Assembly: GCA_964477085.1 (NCBI GenBank)
Contig: CAYZDF010000002.1
Span: 41,988-105,987 of the forward strand
Direction of reading: 5' to 3'
Origin: Dichloromethanomonas sp964477085
GTDB lineage: Bacteria > Bacillota > Desulfitobacteriia > Desulfitobacteriales > Syntrophobotulaceae
Length of the DNA stretch: 64,000 bases
This document shows positions 18,152-26,171 of this stretch, piece after piece (within the stretch, counting starts at the first letter, position 1; the number at the start of each line of letters is the position of its first letter). The notes under the pieces were generated by a model. The model had not been told where the DNA came from. It made no database searches and saw nothing but the letters and a program-made list of their open reading frames with translations. The translations under genes were made by a program, and so were the position numbers.

Positions 18152-19957
18152 ATGGTGCATAAGAAAAACTCAGTGATTCAAACAACTATGATTAAGATTA
18201 CGCTTTTGATTTTTTGTATTTTGGTCATGCTCTATATGTTTATTGCTAGGATTTATTGGGAGAAAGAGGTTTTGAAAAGGGAATTTGAGTTACAGTCTAT
18301 AGCGAATGCAGTAGAGCTGAAAGTCCAAGCTAATTATCAATGGATGAAGGATTATCCAGGAGTAGAAAAACTAAACACCGATGATAAAGTTCTGTTATCA
18401 AAGGCTTGCCTTGAAAATTCCCTCAGCAGCCTATCAGAAAAACACTCTCAGATGGTCATAGGCTATTATGATGTAGAGTTGAATTCTATCGTAACATCTC
18501 CTGTCAATCCGGATAATTGCTATTTGAATATGCGGTTACATCAGAAGATGTTTGATAAGTTATCCGAATCGCTAACACCGGAATTTATCTCCGATTCCGA
18601 TCTGACCGGTTGGGATGGTAAAGGGGTAATCGGTGTTGCCGTACCGGTTTTTTATCACGATAAAATTATCGGTCATACCTGGGCCATGATGGATTCAAGT
18701 AGTATTTTCTATCAATCTTATATGAATTATAGTAAAGTCTTTATACCAAGTATCATCATCTGGATTCTAGTCTTGCTGCTAATAAAGGCCAGCATTACAA
18801 AAATTCGAGAAGCTCTTGATTCCTTCAGCCGGATGATTGTTAAGGAACGGATGGAGGATATGGATGAACTGGAAAAGCTGCCCGAGTTATTACCCGTTTA
18901 CGAGAAAATCAAAACCCATCTGGACCATGTTGAAGATTTAAATAACAGCTTGGAAGAATCCAATGCCAAATTATTAACCATTATGGAAGGAATCTCAGAT
19001 GGCTTTTTCTCATTGGATCAGGAGTGGCGTTTTACTTTTGTCAATGAAGAGACGAAGAGAATAATGAGAAGGGAGAATGATCTTATCGGGAAAAATATTT
19101 GGGACGAACTGCCAGAAAATATTAATCCTGAGGATGTGTCCAATCTTAAGCGTGCATTGCTGGAGAATATACCGATGCATTGGGAGACTACTAAAAGTTT
19201 TAAATACTATGAGATTCATGCTTATCCATTTGCTAAAGGCTTATCTGTTTTTATTCGGGATATCACAGAGATCAGACAGCAAGAAGCAGAATTAGTGAGA
19301 CTGGAAAGACTCAATCTGATTGGTCAGATGGCAGCAGGCATTAGTCATGAAGTAAGAAATCCCTTAACCACGGTGAGAGGATTCCTGCAGATGATTGAAG
19401 CAAGATCAGAATCAGACAGAGACAAAGAATATATGGAGATTATGATTTCCGAAATCGATAGAGCCAATGGAATTATTACAGACTTTTTATCTTTGGCCAA
19501 AGCGAATAATGAATGTACAGCACATGAAAATATTAATGAAATTATTTCTCGGATCTTTCCCATGCTTCAAGCTGATGCCTTTAACTCCAATAAAGATGTT
19601 GTCCTTCAATTGGGAGATATCCCTGTGATCGACCTGAATGAGTCCGAAATAAGACAGCTTATTCTGAACTTGGTAAGGAATGGACTGGAAGAGACCGCCG
19701 ATGGGGGTCAAGTTACTATCAGTACTTACCAACAGGAAGACTATGTCGTCCTGGCCATTGAAGATGAGGGCAATGGAATACCCCCGGAGGTCCAGGAAAA
19801 AATGGGTACTCCATTTATCACCACCAAAGAAACAGGAACAGGTCTGGGCCTGGCGATTTCTATCGGTATAGCCAGACGGCATAAAGCCAAATTCGAATTC
19901 CAAACAGGGAGTGAAGGAACTACTTTTTATATAAAATTTCCTTTGAAAGTATGCTAA
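18152..19957 (+). CDS. Sensor histidine kinase, sporulation-kinase type
   Basis: 601-residue membrane kinase. One helix near residues 12-32 and another near 195-215 enclose an extracytoplasmic single-Cache-like sensor. A linker and a PAS domain (about 268-375) follow, then HisKA with the phospho-accepting His in ISHEVRNPLTTVRGFLQ (about 400) and a complete HATPase (NLVRNGLEE, EDEGNGIP, TGTGLGLAIS). No partner regulator is adjacent. Orphan kinases with this HEVRNPLTTVRGFLQ box commonly feed Spo0F/Spo0A; that role is inferred. A perfect Spo0A box lies upstream and an Agr-like locus directly downstream. GAGAGG precedes the ATG. Confidence 0.88.
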   Translation: MVHKKNSVIQTTMIKITLLIFCILVMLYMFIARIYWEKEVLKREFELQSIANAVELKVQANYQWMKDYPGVEKLNTDDKVLLSKACLENSLSSLSEKHSQMVIGYYDVELNSIVTSPVNPDNCYLNMRLHQKMFDKLSESLTPEFISDSDLTGWDGKGVIGVAVPVFYHDKIIGHTWAMMDSSSIFYQSYMNYSKVFIPSIIIWILVLLLIKASITKIREALDSFSRMIVKERMEDMDELEKLPELLPVYEKIKTHLDHVEDLNNSLEESNAKLLTIMEGISDGFFSLDQEWRFTFVNEETKRIMRRENDLIGKNIWDELPENINPEDVSNLKRALLENIPMHWETTKSFKYYEIHAYPFAKGLSVFIRDITEIRQQEAELVRLERLNLIGQMAAGISHEVRNPLTTVRGFLQMIEARSESDRDKEYMEIMISEIDRANGIITDFLSLAKANNECTAHENINEIISRIFPMLQADAFNSNKDVVLQLGDIPVIDLNESEIRQLILNLVRNGLEETADGGQVTISTYQQEDYVVLAIEDEGNGIPPEVQEKMGTPFITTKETGTGLGLAISIGIARRHKAKFEFQTGSEGTTFYIKFPLKVC

Positions 19958-20006
19958 AGAAATACATTTGTGCTAATTTTTAGGACAAAAGTAATTATTT
20001 TCTGAA

Positions 20007-20037
20007 TTGTCAAGGAATATAGTTATTTGTGTAGAAT
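20007..20037 (+). promoter_or_regulatory. Promoter candidate for agr-like locus
   Basis: TTGTCA (20007) and TAGAAT (20032) with a 19 bp spacer form a fair sigma-A site. Overlapping it, AGGAATA (20013-20019) and GAAT (20034-20037) resemble a sigma-H promoter. Either would start transcription just before the first membrane-protein gene. Confidence 0.4.
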
Positions 20038-20069
20038 AAATTAGGATAATTATACCAATGGAGGAAATA

Positions 20070-20522
20070 ATGGAGATTCCATTTTTAGCTCTGATTTTGC
20101 AAGGGATACCCGAACAAATAGCAGTAACGACCTTAGCGTTTGTAATTGCAAAGATGACTTTACGTTGGACAAGGGTAATCCTTATTGGTTCAGTCCTTGC
20201 TTGTGCTTCATATGTATTACGTTTATTTCCTGTAATATTTGGTATCCATACAGTGTTTAATATTGCTACATTGTTTGTATTGTTAAAATTTATTGGTAAA
20301 GGCCATTTAAATTTGACTCTATTTGCTAGCCTCTTAAGTTATTTAACTTTGATAATTATTGAGGCCATTTATTTATTATTTTTACTGCCTATTTTTGGAT
20401 TATCATTTGAAATGCTTTATAGTAATGTTCTATTGAGAATAATTGTTACTTTACCGCAAGTGGCTACTATTTTTACGGTAGCCTTTCTTTTAAATCATTA
20501 CAGAAAAATAAAGGCTGCATAA
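20070..20522 (+). CDS. Receptor-like membrane protein 1 of agr locus
   Basis: 150-residue protein with about four or five membrane helices and no soluble domain. It begins MEIPFLALILQGIPEQ, almost the same as the next gene product. The start is the second ATG because GGAGG lies between the two possible starts. I do not know a named family; the block resembles the membrane-sensor half of some AgrC- or Spo0B-type kinases in Peptococcaceae, here without a kinase. Leads a run of four genes ending in the AgrD-like peptide. A role in peptide sensing or immunity is inferred only from context. Confidence 0.72.
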   Translation: MEIPFLALILQGIPEQIAVTTLAFVIAKMTLRWTRVILIGSVLACASYVLRLFPVIFGIHTVFNIATLFVLLKFIGKGHLNLTLFASLLSYLTLIIIEAIYLLFLLPIFGLSFEMLYSNVLLRIIVTLPQVATIFTVAFLLNHYRKIKAA

Positions 20523-20545
20523 TAAAATTGTATAAGGAGTTAATA

Positions 20546-21001
20546 ATGGAAATACCTCTATTAGCTTTTGTGTTACAAGGAATACCTGAATCCATATCAA
20601 TACTTACATTATCTTTTGCCATTGCTAAAAAATCTTTTCAATGGAAAAAGTTGATTGTTCTTGGATTTATATCTGCTTTTATATCTTATCTCATAAGATT
20701 AACTCCTATTGCTTTTGGTGGACACACAATCATTTTAATGACTTTACATTTTCTCTTTCTTATTAAGTATGGTGGTATTTCGGTTATCAATTCTCTAAAA
20801 TCATGTTTAATTAGCTTTTTAGTACTAATTATAATTGAATCAGTTTTCATAAACTTGATAATGTCTACTTGGAATTTAACTCATGGTATGGTTATTAATT
20901 CTACGAGTATAAGGATTGTAGTTACAATGCCTCAAGTTCTAATATTATTTACCCTTGCTTTTTTAATTAGATATCAATACCTAAAGGCAATTAATACGTA
21001 A
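20546..21001 (+). CDS. Receptor-like membrane protein 2 of agr locus (paralogue)
   Basis: 151-residue, four- to five-helix membrane protein, paralogous to its upstream neighbour along its whole length: both start MEIP.LA..LQGIPE, share an IRL/LRL-P-FG-HT core, and end in an RI.VT.PQV..LFT.AFL helix. The ATG follows AAGGAG by 6 bp. It lies 23 bp after the first copy and 50 bp before agrB. No kinase, DNA-binding or enzymatic motif. Tandem duplication with marked divergence suggests two partners or a hetero-oligomer. Confidence 0.72.
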   Translation: MEIPLLAFVLQGIPESISILTLSFAIAKKSFQWKKLIVLGFISAFISYLIRLTPIAFGGHTIILMTLHFLFLIKYGGISVINSLKSCLISFLVLIIIESVFINLIMSTWNLTHGMVINSTSIRIVVTMPQVLILFTLAFLIRYQYLKAINT

Positions 21002-21051
21002 CATTAAATGAACATTAAAATGAGAATAGAAAGGATATTAGAATTGTTAAA

Positions 21052-21642
21052 ATGAATATTTCACATTTTAGTAAACGTTTATGTGATATCATTACTGGAG
21101 AATTAAACTATAGTGAAGAAAAAAAAGAAATCGTTGCATATGGAATTGAAACAGCATTTCTCACTATTTTAGGTTTCCTGTCTATTGTTCTGATAGCTTT
21201 TTTCCTTAACGCACTAGTTCCGGCGACATTAGCAGCTATTTTTGGTGGCTTACTAAGAAGAATTTCCGGTGGAGCTCACTTTGAAACGCCGACAAAATGT
21301 TTGGTATTTGGAGCAATATCCTATTCGTTACTTGGTGTTATATCCAAAGAAGTTATGGAAATCGAACTTTATAGTGCTTATCTTATTTTATTTCCCTTGC
21401 TAATTAGCTTAATTATCGTTTTTCTGTATGCACCTGTTGACTGTGATGCTAAGCCTATTTATTCAAATAAACTAAAAACCAAACTTAAAATGGCTTCTAC
21501 TGGATTTGTATTACTTACAATTATCTTAATTCAATTTAGCAATAACCAATTATTTAATATAAGTGTAGTTTTAGGTGTCGGGTTTCAAGCCTTAACCTTA
21601 CTACCTGTATTTAATAAAAAGGAAAGGGAGGGTAAATCATGA
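21052..21642 (+). CDS. agrB: AgrB-like autoinducer-peptide processing protease
   Basis: Membrane cysteine endopeptidase that cuts and cyclises the AgrD precursor into a thiolactone peptide. The 196 residues have about five or six helices. The catalytic pair is in place: His76 in RRISGGAH and Cys83 in PTKC, nearly the same positions as in Staphylococcus aureus AgrB. The APVD...KPI loop typical of the family follows. Its stop overlaps the agrD start in ATGA. AAGGA lies about 16 bp upstream of the ATG, a weak spacing. No AgrA-type regulator is nearby. Confidence 0.93.
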   Translation: MNISHFSKRLCDIITGELNYSEEKKEIVAYGIETAFLTILGFLSIVLIAFFLNALVPATLAAIFGGLLRRISGGAHFETPTKCLVFGAISYSLLGVISKEVMEIELYSAYLILFPLLISLIIVFLYAPVDCDAKPIYSNKLKTKLKMASTGFVLLTIILIQFSNNQLFNISVVLGVGFQALTLLPVFNKKEREGKS

Positions 21643-21761
21643 AGAGAATGCTTTATACTCTAATGGCTTCAATGCTCGTGCTATTAGCTTCTGCAAGTTC
21701 TGTATTCGCTTGCGGGCATTGGGCTTACCAACCCAAAACACCTAAGTCTTTACAAAAATAA
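21639..21761 (+). CDS. agrD: AgrD-like cyclic lactone autoinducer precursor
   Basis: 40-residue peptide. The N-terminal amphipathic/hydrophobic leader ends SSVFA, followed by the core CGHWA and the conserved tail YQPKTPKSLQK. The tail matches the charged C-terminal part of clostridial AgrD proteins (YQP..PKSL). By analogy with Clostridium perfringens AgrD, the mature signal should be a five-residue thiolactone ring from Cys25 to Ala29, with or without a short N-terminal extension. AGGGAGGG lies 8 bp before the ATG, which overlaps the agrB stop. A strong terminator follows at once. Confidence 0.92.
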   Translation: MKRMLYTLMASMLVLLASASSVFACGHWAYQPKTPKSLQK

Positions 21762-21793
21762 AAATAAGGTGGGGGTTTCCCCTCCTTATTTTT
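21761..21793 (+). terminator. Intrinsic terminator after agrD
   Basis: Stem AAATAAGG-T-GGGG with CCCC-T-CCTTATTT (one T-T mismatch), loop GTTT, then a short T tract. It begins at the agrD stop codon. Confidence 0.85.
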
Positions 21794-21814
21794 ATGTGAA
21801 GGGTATTAGGCTTC

Positions 21815-21928
21815 ATGATGATAAAGACAGACAGGAAAAATATATCTTGGCTTCACAGGTTATTTCTTTTAATAGTAATATTAGTAGCGGTTAGCATTAT
21901 CCATGGGAATCACTTCAGGCCTTCGTGA
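21815..21928 (+). CDS. Possible 37-residue single-helix membrane peptide
   Basis: ORF starting MMIKTDRKNISW with a hydrophobic stretch LFLLIVILVAVSII and a short tail HGNHFRPS. AAGGG lies 11 bp upstream. It is beyond the agrD terminator, so it would need its own promoter or read-through. No family recognised. Size and topology are like other small membrane regulators, but chance cannot be excluded. Confidence 0.3.
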   Translation: MMIKTDRKNISWLHRLFLLIVILVAVSIIHGNHFRPS

Positions 21929-21945
21929 ATTGGATTAGAGTTTAT

Positions 21946-22479
21946 CTAGGGCTGTGATGGAGGCTCAGTCAGCTTGTCCAGTAGCTTTTCAGCTAACCTT
22001 TTTTTGGCACAGGCCTCGGTAGCCAGTGTTAAGATGGTATTGATGAGCTCTTCCTGATCCGTTTCTTGAGTAAAAGTCTCCAAATAGCGTGATGCCAGCT
22101 CCTCGTAGGCAGCTGCTTCGGTCATCAGGAACCTTTCATAAAAATCATCCGTACTCAGTTCAGTATGACCGACATGACGAAGAAGCTTTTCAATATCATG
22201 AATAGCTAAGACCAGCTTCAGGTGATAGATCATAATGAGCTTCTTGACTTGATGCTTGTTGTACTTCTTCTTTATGGGCTTGTCCATTACCCCTGCCTTA
22301 ACATAATTATTGATCATGGCTTTGGTAAGTATACTTTCACTGCGGTCTCTGCGCAGAAAACCATAGGATGTCTCGAAGAAAGTGAGTAACTGATCCATAT
22401 AGACATCAATGTTTGGAATGTCGGAAGGACTTATGCCCCGGTAATTGAGAAAGTCAGACTTTGATCCTGAATGATTCAA
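21946..22479 (-). CDS. DUF1836 domain protein
   Basis: 177-residue protein with the DUF1836 core: DVYMDQLLTFFE, SILTKAMINNYVKAG, and KKKYNKHQVKKLIMIYHLKLVLAIHDIEKLL. The family has a MerR-like helical N-terminus and is common in spore-forming Firmicutes; its function is not established, with DNA binding the usual guess. TTG start, 8 bp after GGAGG. Convergent with the agr locus. Confidence 0.87.
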   Translation of the reverse strand: MNHSGSKSDFLNYRGISPSDIPNIDVYMDQLLTFFETSYGFLRRDRSESILTKAMINNYVKAGVMDKPIKKKYNKHQVKKLIMIYHLKLVLAIHDIEKLLRHVGHTELSTDDFYERFLMTEAAAYEELASRYLETFTQETDQEELINTILTLATEACAKKRLAEKLLDKLTEPPSQP

Positions 22480-22669
22480 TAGCTATTCCTCCAACCTTGT
22501 CTTATAAAACTAGTATAAGCCAATCATACATCATTTTTAAAACGTGGTAAAATATTTTAGAAGGTTATTTTGAATTTTTAAAATATGATTTAAAATTATA
22601 CATAAGTATCATAGAATATAGATATAATAGTATATAGTTATTAAAACTACATAGGAGGATAAAGATATT

Positions 22670-23317
22670 ATGTATCTAAGGATCAGAGAGCCTTTGAATT
22701 CCATGACGCACTTATTAGGAGCAGTCCTTTCCTTGGCAGGATTAGTATTTCTCATTGTTAAGTCTGTCAATGAAGGAGGTATTGCTGATCTAATCGGTGG
22801 GATCATATTTGGATTAAGTCTGATCCTGCTTTATACGGCTTCCAGTGTCTACCACTGGGTAATATCCACAGATAAGGTTATCCGTATCCTAAGAAAGATA
22901 GATCACTGCATGATCTATGTCCTTATAGCGGGAACGTATACCCCAGTTTGTCTCCTCACGCTTAGCGGTAAACTCGGTATCGGACTTCTTATCTCCATCT
23001 GGACTTTAACTGTTCTGGGGATCGTTCTGAAGCTGGTTTGGTTTGATGCCCCCAGGTGGTTATACACCGGTTTCTATCTTCTGCTGGGGTGGTTGGCTGT
23101 TTTCTTCATCTATCCTATCTCCCAGGCACTACCGGGCAAAGGCGTTTTTCTCCTGGTTCTAGGTGGAATCCTCTACTCTGCAGGATCAGTTTTCTATGCC
23201 TTAAAACCCAAACGCCTCAGAGTATGGAAAATGGGTTTTCATGAAATATTCCACTTGTTTATCCTCGCCGGCAGTATTGCTCACTATATTTTTGTCTACC
23301 AGTATGTTTTAGGATAA
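22670..23317 (+). CDS. Hemolysin III / PAQR family membrane protein
   Basis: 215-residue, seven-helix membrane protein. The start MYLRIREPLNSMTHLLGA, the SSVYHW segment and the HEIFHLFILAGSIAHY C-terminal helix carry the conserved Ser and His residues of the PAQR hydrolase site. Bacterial members (HlyIII/YqfA type) are tied to membrane lipid balance; haemolysis itself is rarely shown. Preceded by AGGAGG 10 bp upstream. Monocistronic, convergent with tlpA. Confidence 0.92.
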   Translation: MYLRIREPLNSMTHLLGAVLSLAGLVFLIVKSVNEGGIADLIGGIIFGLSLILLYTASSVYHWVISTDKVIRILRKIDHCMIYVLIAGTYTPVCLLTLSGKLGIGLLISIWTLTVLGIVLKLVWFDAPRWLYTGFYLLLGWLAVFFIYPISQALPGKGVFLLVLGGILYSAGSVFYALKPKRLRVWKMGFHEIFHLFILAGSIAHYIFVYQYVLG

Positions 23318-23368
23318 GGCAGTATCTCAATAATATCCTCGATATGAAGTCGACGAGTATTGCCTCCT

Positions 23369-23914
23369 TCAATTATAGAGTTCAGAAACATAAGCCTCCA
23401 TCTGTTCCAGATTCATCAGTCCGACTCGTTTGCCGACGATCACACCTTCCGTATTGATAAAAATGGATAGAGGGATTGAAGACACCTTATAAGTCTTGGC
23501 AGCACTTCCGTTAGGATCGAGAAGTGCGGTAAAGCTTAAATTATTATTCTTCATGTAAGCTCTGACCGTGTCGTTGCTCTCACCAATATTCACGGCCAAT
23601 ACCACGAGATCCTGATCGTTATATTTATGGTGAATTTTCTCAATATCAGGCATCTCTAATCGGCAAGGACCACACCAGGAGGCCCAAAAGTTGATATAGA
23701 CATTTTTGCCCTTGAAATCTCCGAGGGATACAGAATTCCCTTCCAGATCAGTTAAGGCGAAATCAGGTGCTGTTTGCACCTCGGTCTTTGGAACTTGCTC
23801 GGGATCTTCTTTCGCTTGTTGGTTATCGGCAGGTTGTTCAAACAAGTTAAATACAAGTACACCTGCTATTAAAACAAGTACAACGCCCAGCCAGATTGGA
23901 AACCTTCTTTGCAC
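23369..23914 (-). CDS. TlpA/ResA-like membrane-anchored thiol-disulfide oxidoreductase
   Basis: Extracytoplasmic thioredoxin-fold protein with the active site WCGPC, an N-terminal signal anchor (IWLGVVLVLIAGVLVFNLF) and a cis-proline segment SSIPLS. It probably reduces cysteines of apocytochromes or other exported proteins with electrons from the CcdA encoded just upstream. The start is GTG at 23914, 6 bp after AAGGAGAG; the frame stays open to 23953 but that start lacks a ribosome site. About 181 residues. A close relative lies at 26172. Confidence 0.87.
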   Translation of the reverse strand: MQRRFPIWLGVVLVLIAGVLVFNLFEQPADNQQAKEDPEQVPKTEVQTAPDFALTDLEGNSVSLGDFKGKNVYINFWASWCGPCRLEMPDIEKIHHKYNDQDLVVLAVNIGESNDTVRAYMKNNNLSFTALLDPNGSAAKTYKVSSIPLSIFINTEGVIVGKRVGLMNLEQMEAYVSELYN

Positions 23915-23952
23915 ACATATCTCTCCTTCCCAGTCAGTTTGATGATGGAACA

Positions 23953-24645
23953 CTAACTCAGATAACCTGCAAGTAAAGCCAATTTGTTGGTAAATACCAG
24001 GATACCCGTTAGAATCATAAGAATACCACTAACAAAGGATACCACATTTAAGTAGCAGGAGAACTTTCTGAAAAATCGGGTGAAACTTCCCACTGCCAAA
24101 GCAGTTAGGAAGAAAGGGATAGCCAAACCTAGGGAATAGGCAGAAAGGAGTAATATGCCGCTGGAAACGGTCTCCATACTCGCGGCGTAAATCAGGATTG
24201 AAGAGAGAATGGGGCCGATACAAGGTGTCCATCCTGTCGCAAAAGCCATGCCAATGAATAAGGAACCCAAACCGCGATTCTTTTCGGAGAATGAGATTAT
24301 TCTTTTTTTCTGATATAATAACTTGATCTTGATCAGTCCAGTCATGTGGATACCCATGACGATGATAAGGATACCGCCCAGTTTCATCAGGGTAGCCTGG
24401 TAAGCTGAGAAAAGCTGTCCTAACGTACTGGCAGACGCACCCATGATGATGAAAATCAGTGAGAATCCCAGAATGAAGCCTAGCGATTTGAAAATAAGAT
24501 TTCTTTTATCCTTACCTCCCATGATCTCAGATACGGCATTGCCGGAGATATAGCTTAAGTAAGCCGGTATTAAAGGGAGTATGCAGGGAGACATAAAGGA
24601 AAACAAACCCGCTGAAAAGGCGACTGCTAATGAAACATTCTGCAT
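23953..24645 (-). CDS. ccdA: Cytochrome c biogenesis protein CcdA
   Basis: Six-helix membrane protein that passes electrons from cytoplasmic thioredoxin to extracytoplasmic thiol-disulfide oxidoreductases. The 230 residues start SLAVAFSAGLFSFMSPCILPLIPAYLSY, with the first redox cysteine in the PC motif. The second lies in FATGWTPCIGP. Family-typical length. GAGGAGGAG precedes the ATG. First gene of a two-gene operon with the TlpA-like gene 39 bp downstream. Confidence 0.95.
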   Translation of the reverse strand: MQNVSLAVAFSAGLFSFMSPCILPLIPAYLSYISGNAVSEIMGGKDKRNLIFKSLGFILGFSLIFIIMGASASTLGQLFSAYQATLMKLGGILIIVMGIHMTGLIKIKLLYQKKRIISFSEKNRGLGSLFIGMAFATGWTPCIGPILSSILIYAASMETVSSGILLLSAYSLGLAIPFFLTALAVGSFTRFFRKFSCYLNVVSFVSGILMILTGILVFTNKLALLAGYLS

Positions 24646-24792
24646 TTTTAGCTCCTCCTCTGTTTCATTAAAAATATATCTGTTTATGATTAATGTAATT
24701 TTGTTGGGGATTATTCAATTTATACATAGATACTGCTACTATCTTACCATATTTAAATAATATGATTATGTAACTATTATACATTCTTAATA

Positions 24793-24825
24793 AAATTAAC
24801 CTGAGGTCTCCTCAGGTTAATTTTT
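24793..24825 (-). terminator. Terminator of the zinc-ribbon gene
   Basis: Perfect 14-bp stem with a 3-base loop (arms 24793-24806 and 24810-24823), with T-rich tails on both strands. It serves the minus-strand gene ending at 24899 and sits upstream of ccdA. Confidence 0.85.
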
Positions 24826-24898
24826 GTCAGGTTTCATCTTAAAAATGTAGGAGGATATTGGGAGCTTTAACTTCTTTGGTAAACGGTAATCAGTTGCT

Positions 24899-25111
24899 TT
24901 ATAAGTATTCTTCCCAGTATCGGCAGCCGTTACAGTACATAAACGCTTTGTAGCTGTGAACATTTTTATAGCCGATATATTTTAAATTGATATTACAGGT
25001 AGGGCAAAGCTGAGTGGTGATGACCTCATCATCAGAGGGGTTATAGAAAGGTTTGTAGTCATAATACCGAAGCTGTTGCTCCACTTGAGGAAAACTTTTC
25101 CACCTAAACAT
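24899..25111 (-). CDS. Small zinc-ribbon protein
   Basis: 70-residue protein with two CxxC motifs, CPTC and CNGC, about 25 residues apart, giving a probable zinc ribbon, plus many aromatic residues (RYYDYKPFYNP, CRYWEEYL). The start is the ATG at 25111 because GGAGG overlaps the first ATG at 25123. Function not recognised. Followed by a strong terminator. Confidence 0.65.
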   Translation of the reverse strand: MFRWKSFPQVEQQLRYYDYKPFYNPSDDEVITTQLCPTCNINLKYIGYKNVHSYKAFMYCNGCRYWEEYL

Positions 25112-25268
25112 GTGAACCTCCATTGATCTTTAAAAATACTATCCCTCTTGAGGTGGCAATTTATACATAATAATAGCTTTTTTGGTAATCACTCATGGAA
25201 AGAGATGTTTTTCTCTGATTCCCTACGTTATAATAGTTTATATGATTATGAGATTGGAGAGTTGACAG

Positions 25269-26030
25269 ATGAAATATGTAAGATTTGAAACAAAAGACCA
25301 GCAAGTCAAATATGGTGTTCTCAATGATGAGGTCATCAACGTGGTAAAAGGAATTATCTATGAACAGCATACAGTTACTGAGGAGAAGTATTTACTGAGC
25401 GATGTGAAGCTTCTGGCTCCGGTTGAGCCATCTAAGGTATTGTGTATCGGCTTTAATTATCTTGACCATGCCAAAGAATTCGGAAGCCCGGTGCCTACTG
25501 AACCGCTTTTTTTCCTTAAGCCCTCCACCAGTGTCATAGGGCCTCAGGAGAAGATAATATATCCGCCACAGACTGAGAATCTCCACTATGAAGCAGAGCT
25601 GGCTATCATCATCGGCAAGAGAGCGAAGAACGTCAGTCGTGCAGAGGCACTTGGTTATGTCTTCGGTTATACTGCGGGAAATGATATCACTGCCAGAGAT
25701 CTTCAGAAGAAAGACAATCAATGGTCTAGAGCCAAAGGATTTGATACCTTCTGTCCGCTAGGACCTTGGGTGGAAACTGAAGTGGTAAATCCTGACAATC
25801 TGGATATTATGCTGACACTCAATGGGAAGATTCGGCAGAAATCCAATACGCATAACTTCGCGTTCATATGTGCTGATCTTATTGAATATCTCTCTTCGAA
25901 CATGACACTTCTCCCCGGAGATGCCATCATGACTGGAACACCAAGCGGGATTGGATCTATGGCAGTGGGAGACATCGTAGAAGTTACGATTCAGAATATC
26001 GGAACCCTGCAGAATACTATTAGTAGATAG
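25269..26030 (+). CDS. Fumarylacetoacetate hydrolase family protein
   Basis: 253-residue FAH-fold enzyme. The N-terminal region is small, followed by the core with KVLCIGFNYLDHAKEFG, FLKPSTSVIGP, the metal ligands in YEAELAIIIGK, GYTAGNDITARDLQ, and MTGTPSGIG near the end. The family acts on C-C bonds of dicarbonyl compounds; in bacteria many members are oxaloacetate tautomerases, acylpyruvate hydrolases or HpcE-type isomerases. The exact substrate is not evident. GGAG precedes the ATG. Single gene with a strong shared terminator. Confidence 0.9.
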   Translation: MKYVRFETKDQQVKYGVLNDEVINVVKGIIYEQHTVTEEKYLLSDVKLLAPVEPSKVLCIGFNYLDHAKEFGSPVPTEPLFFLKPSTSVIGPQEKIIYPPQTENLHYEAELAIIIGKRAKNVSRAEALGYVFGYTAGNDITARDLQKKDNQWSRAKGFDTFCPLGPWVETEVVNPDNLDIMLTLNGKIRQKSNTHNFAFICADLIEYLSSNMTLLPGDAIMTGTPSGIGSMAVGDIVEVTIQNIGTLQNTISR

Positions 26031-26100
26031 CTCAGGCCAATTTTTCCTATTACCCCACTATAATAACAGTATTGGAATAAAGATATATTTCGAATTACTA

Positions 26101-26135
26101 TTAAGGGGAGTCTCACACGGTGAGACTCCCCTTAA
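26101..26135. terminator. Bidirectional terminator between convergent genes
   Basis: Perfect 16-bp inverted repeat (26101-26116 with 26120-26135) around a 3-base loop, AT-rich outer ends. It lies between the FAH gene (+) and the TlpA-like lipoprotein gene (-). Confidence 0.85.
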
Positions 26136-26171
26136 TTATAAAATGTCTAGGATGTCTAGCTTGACCAAGGC

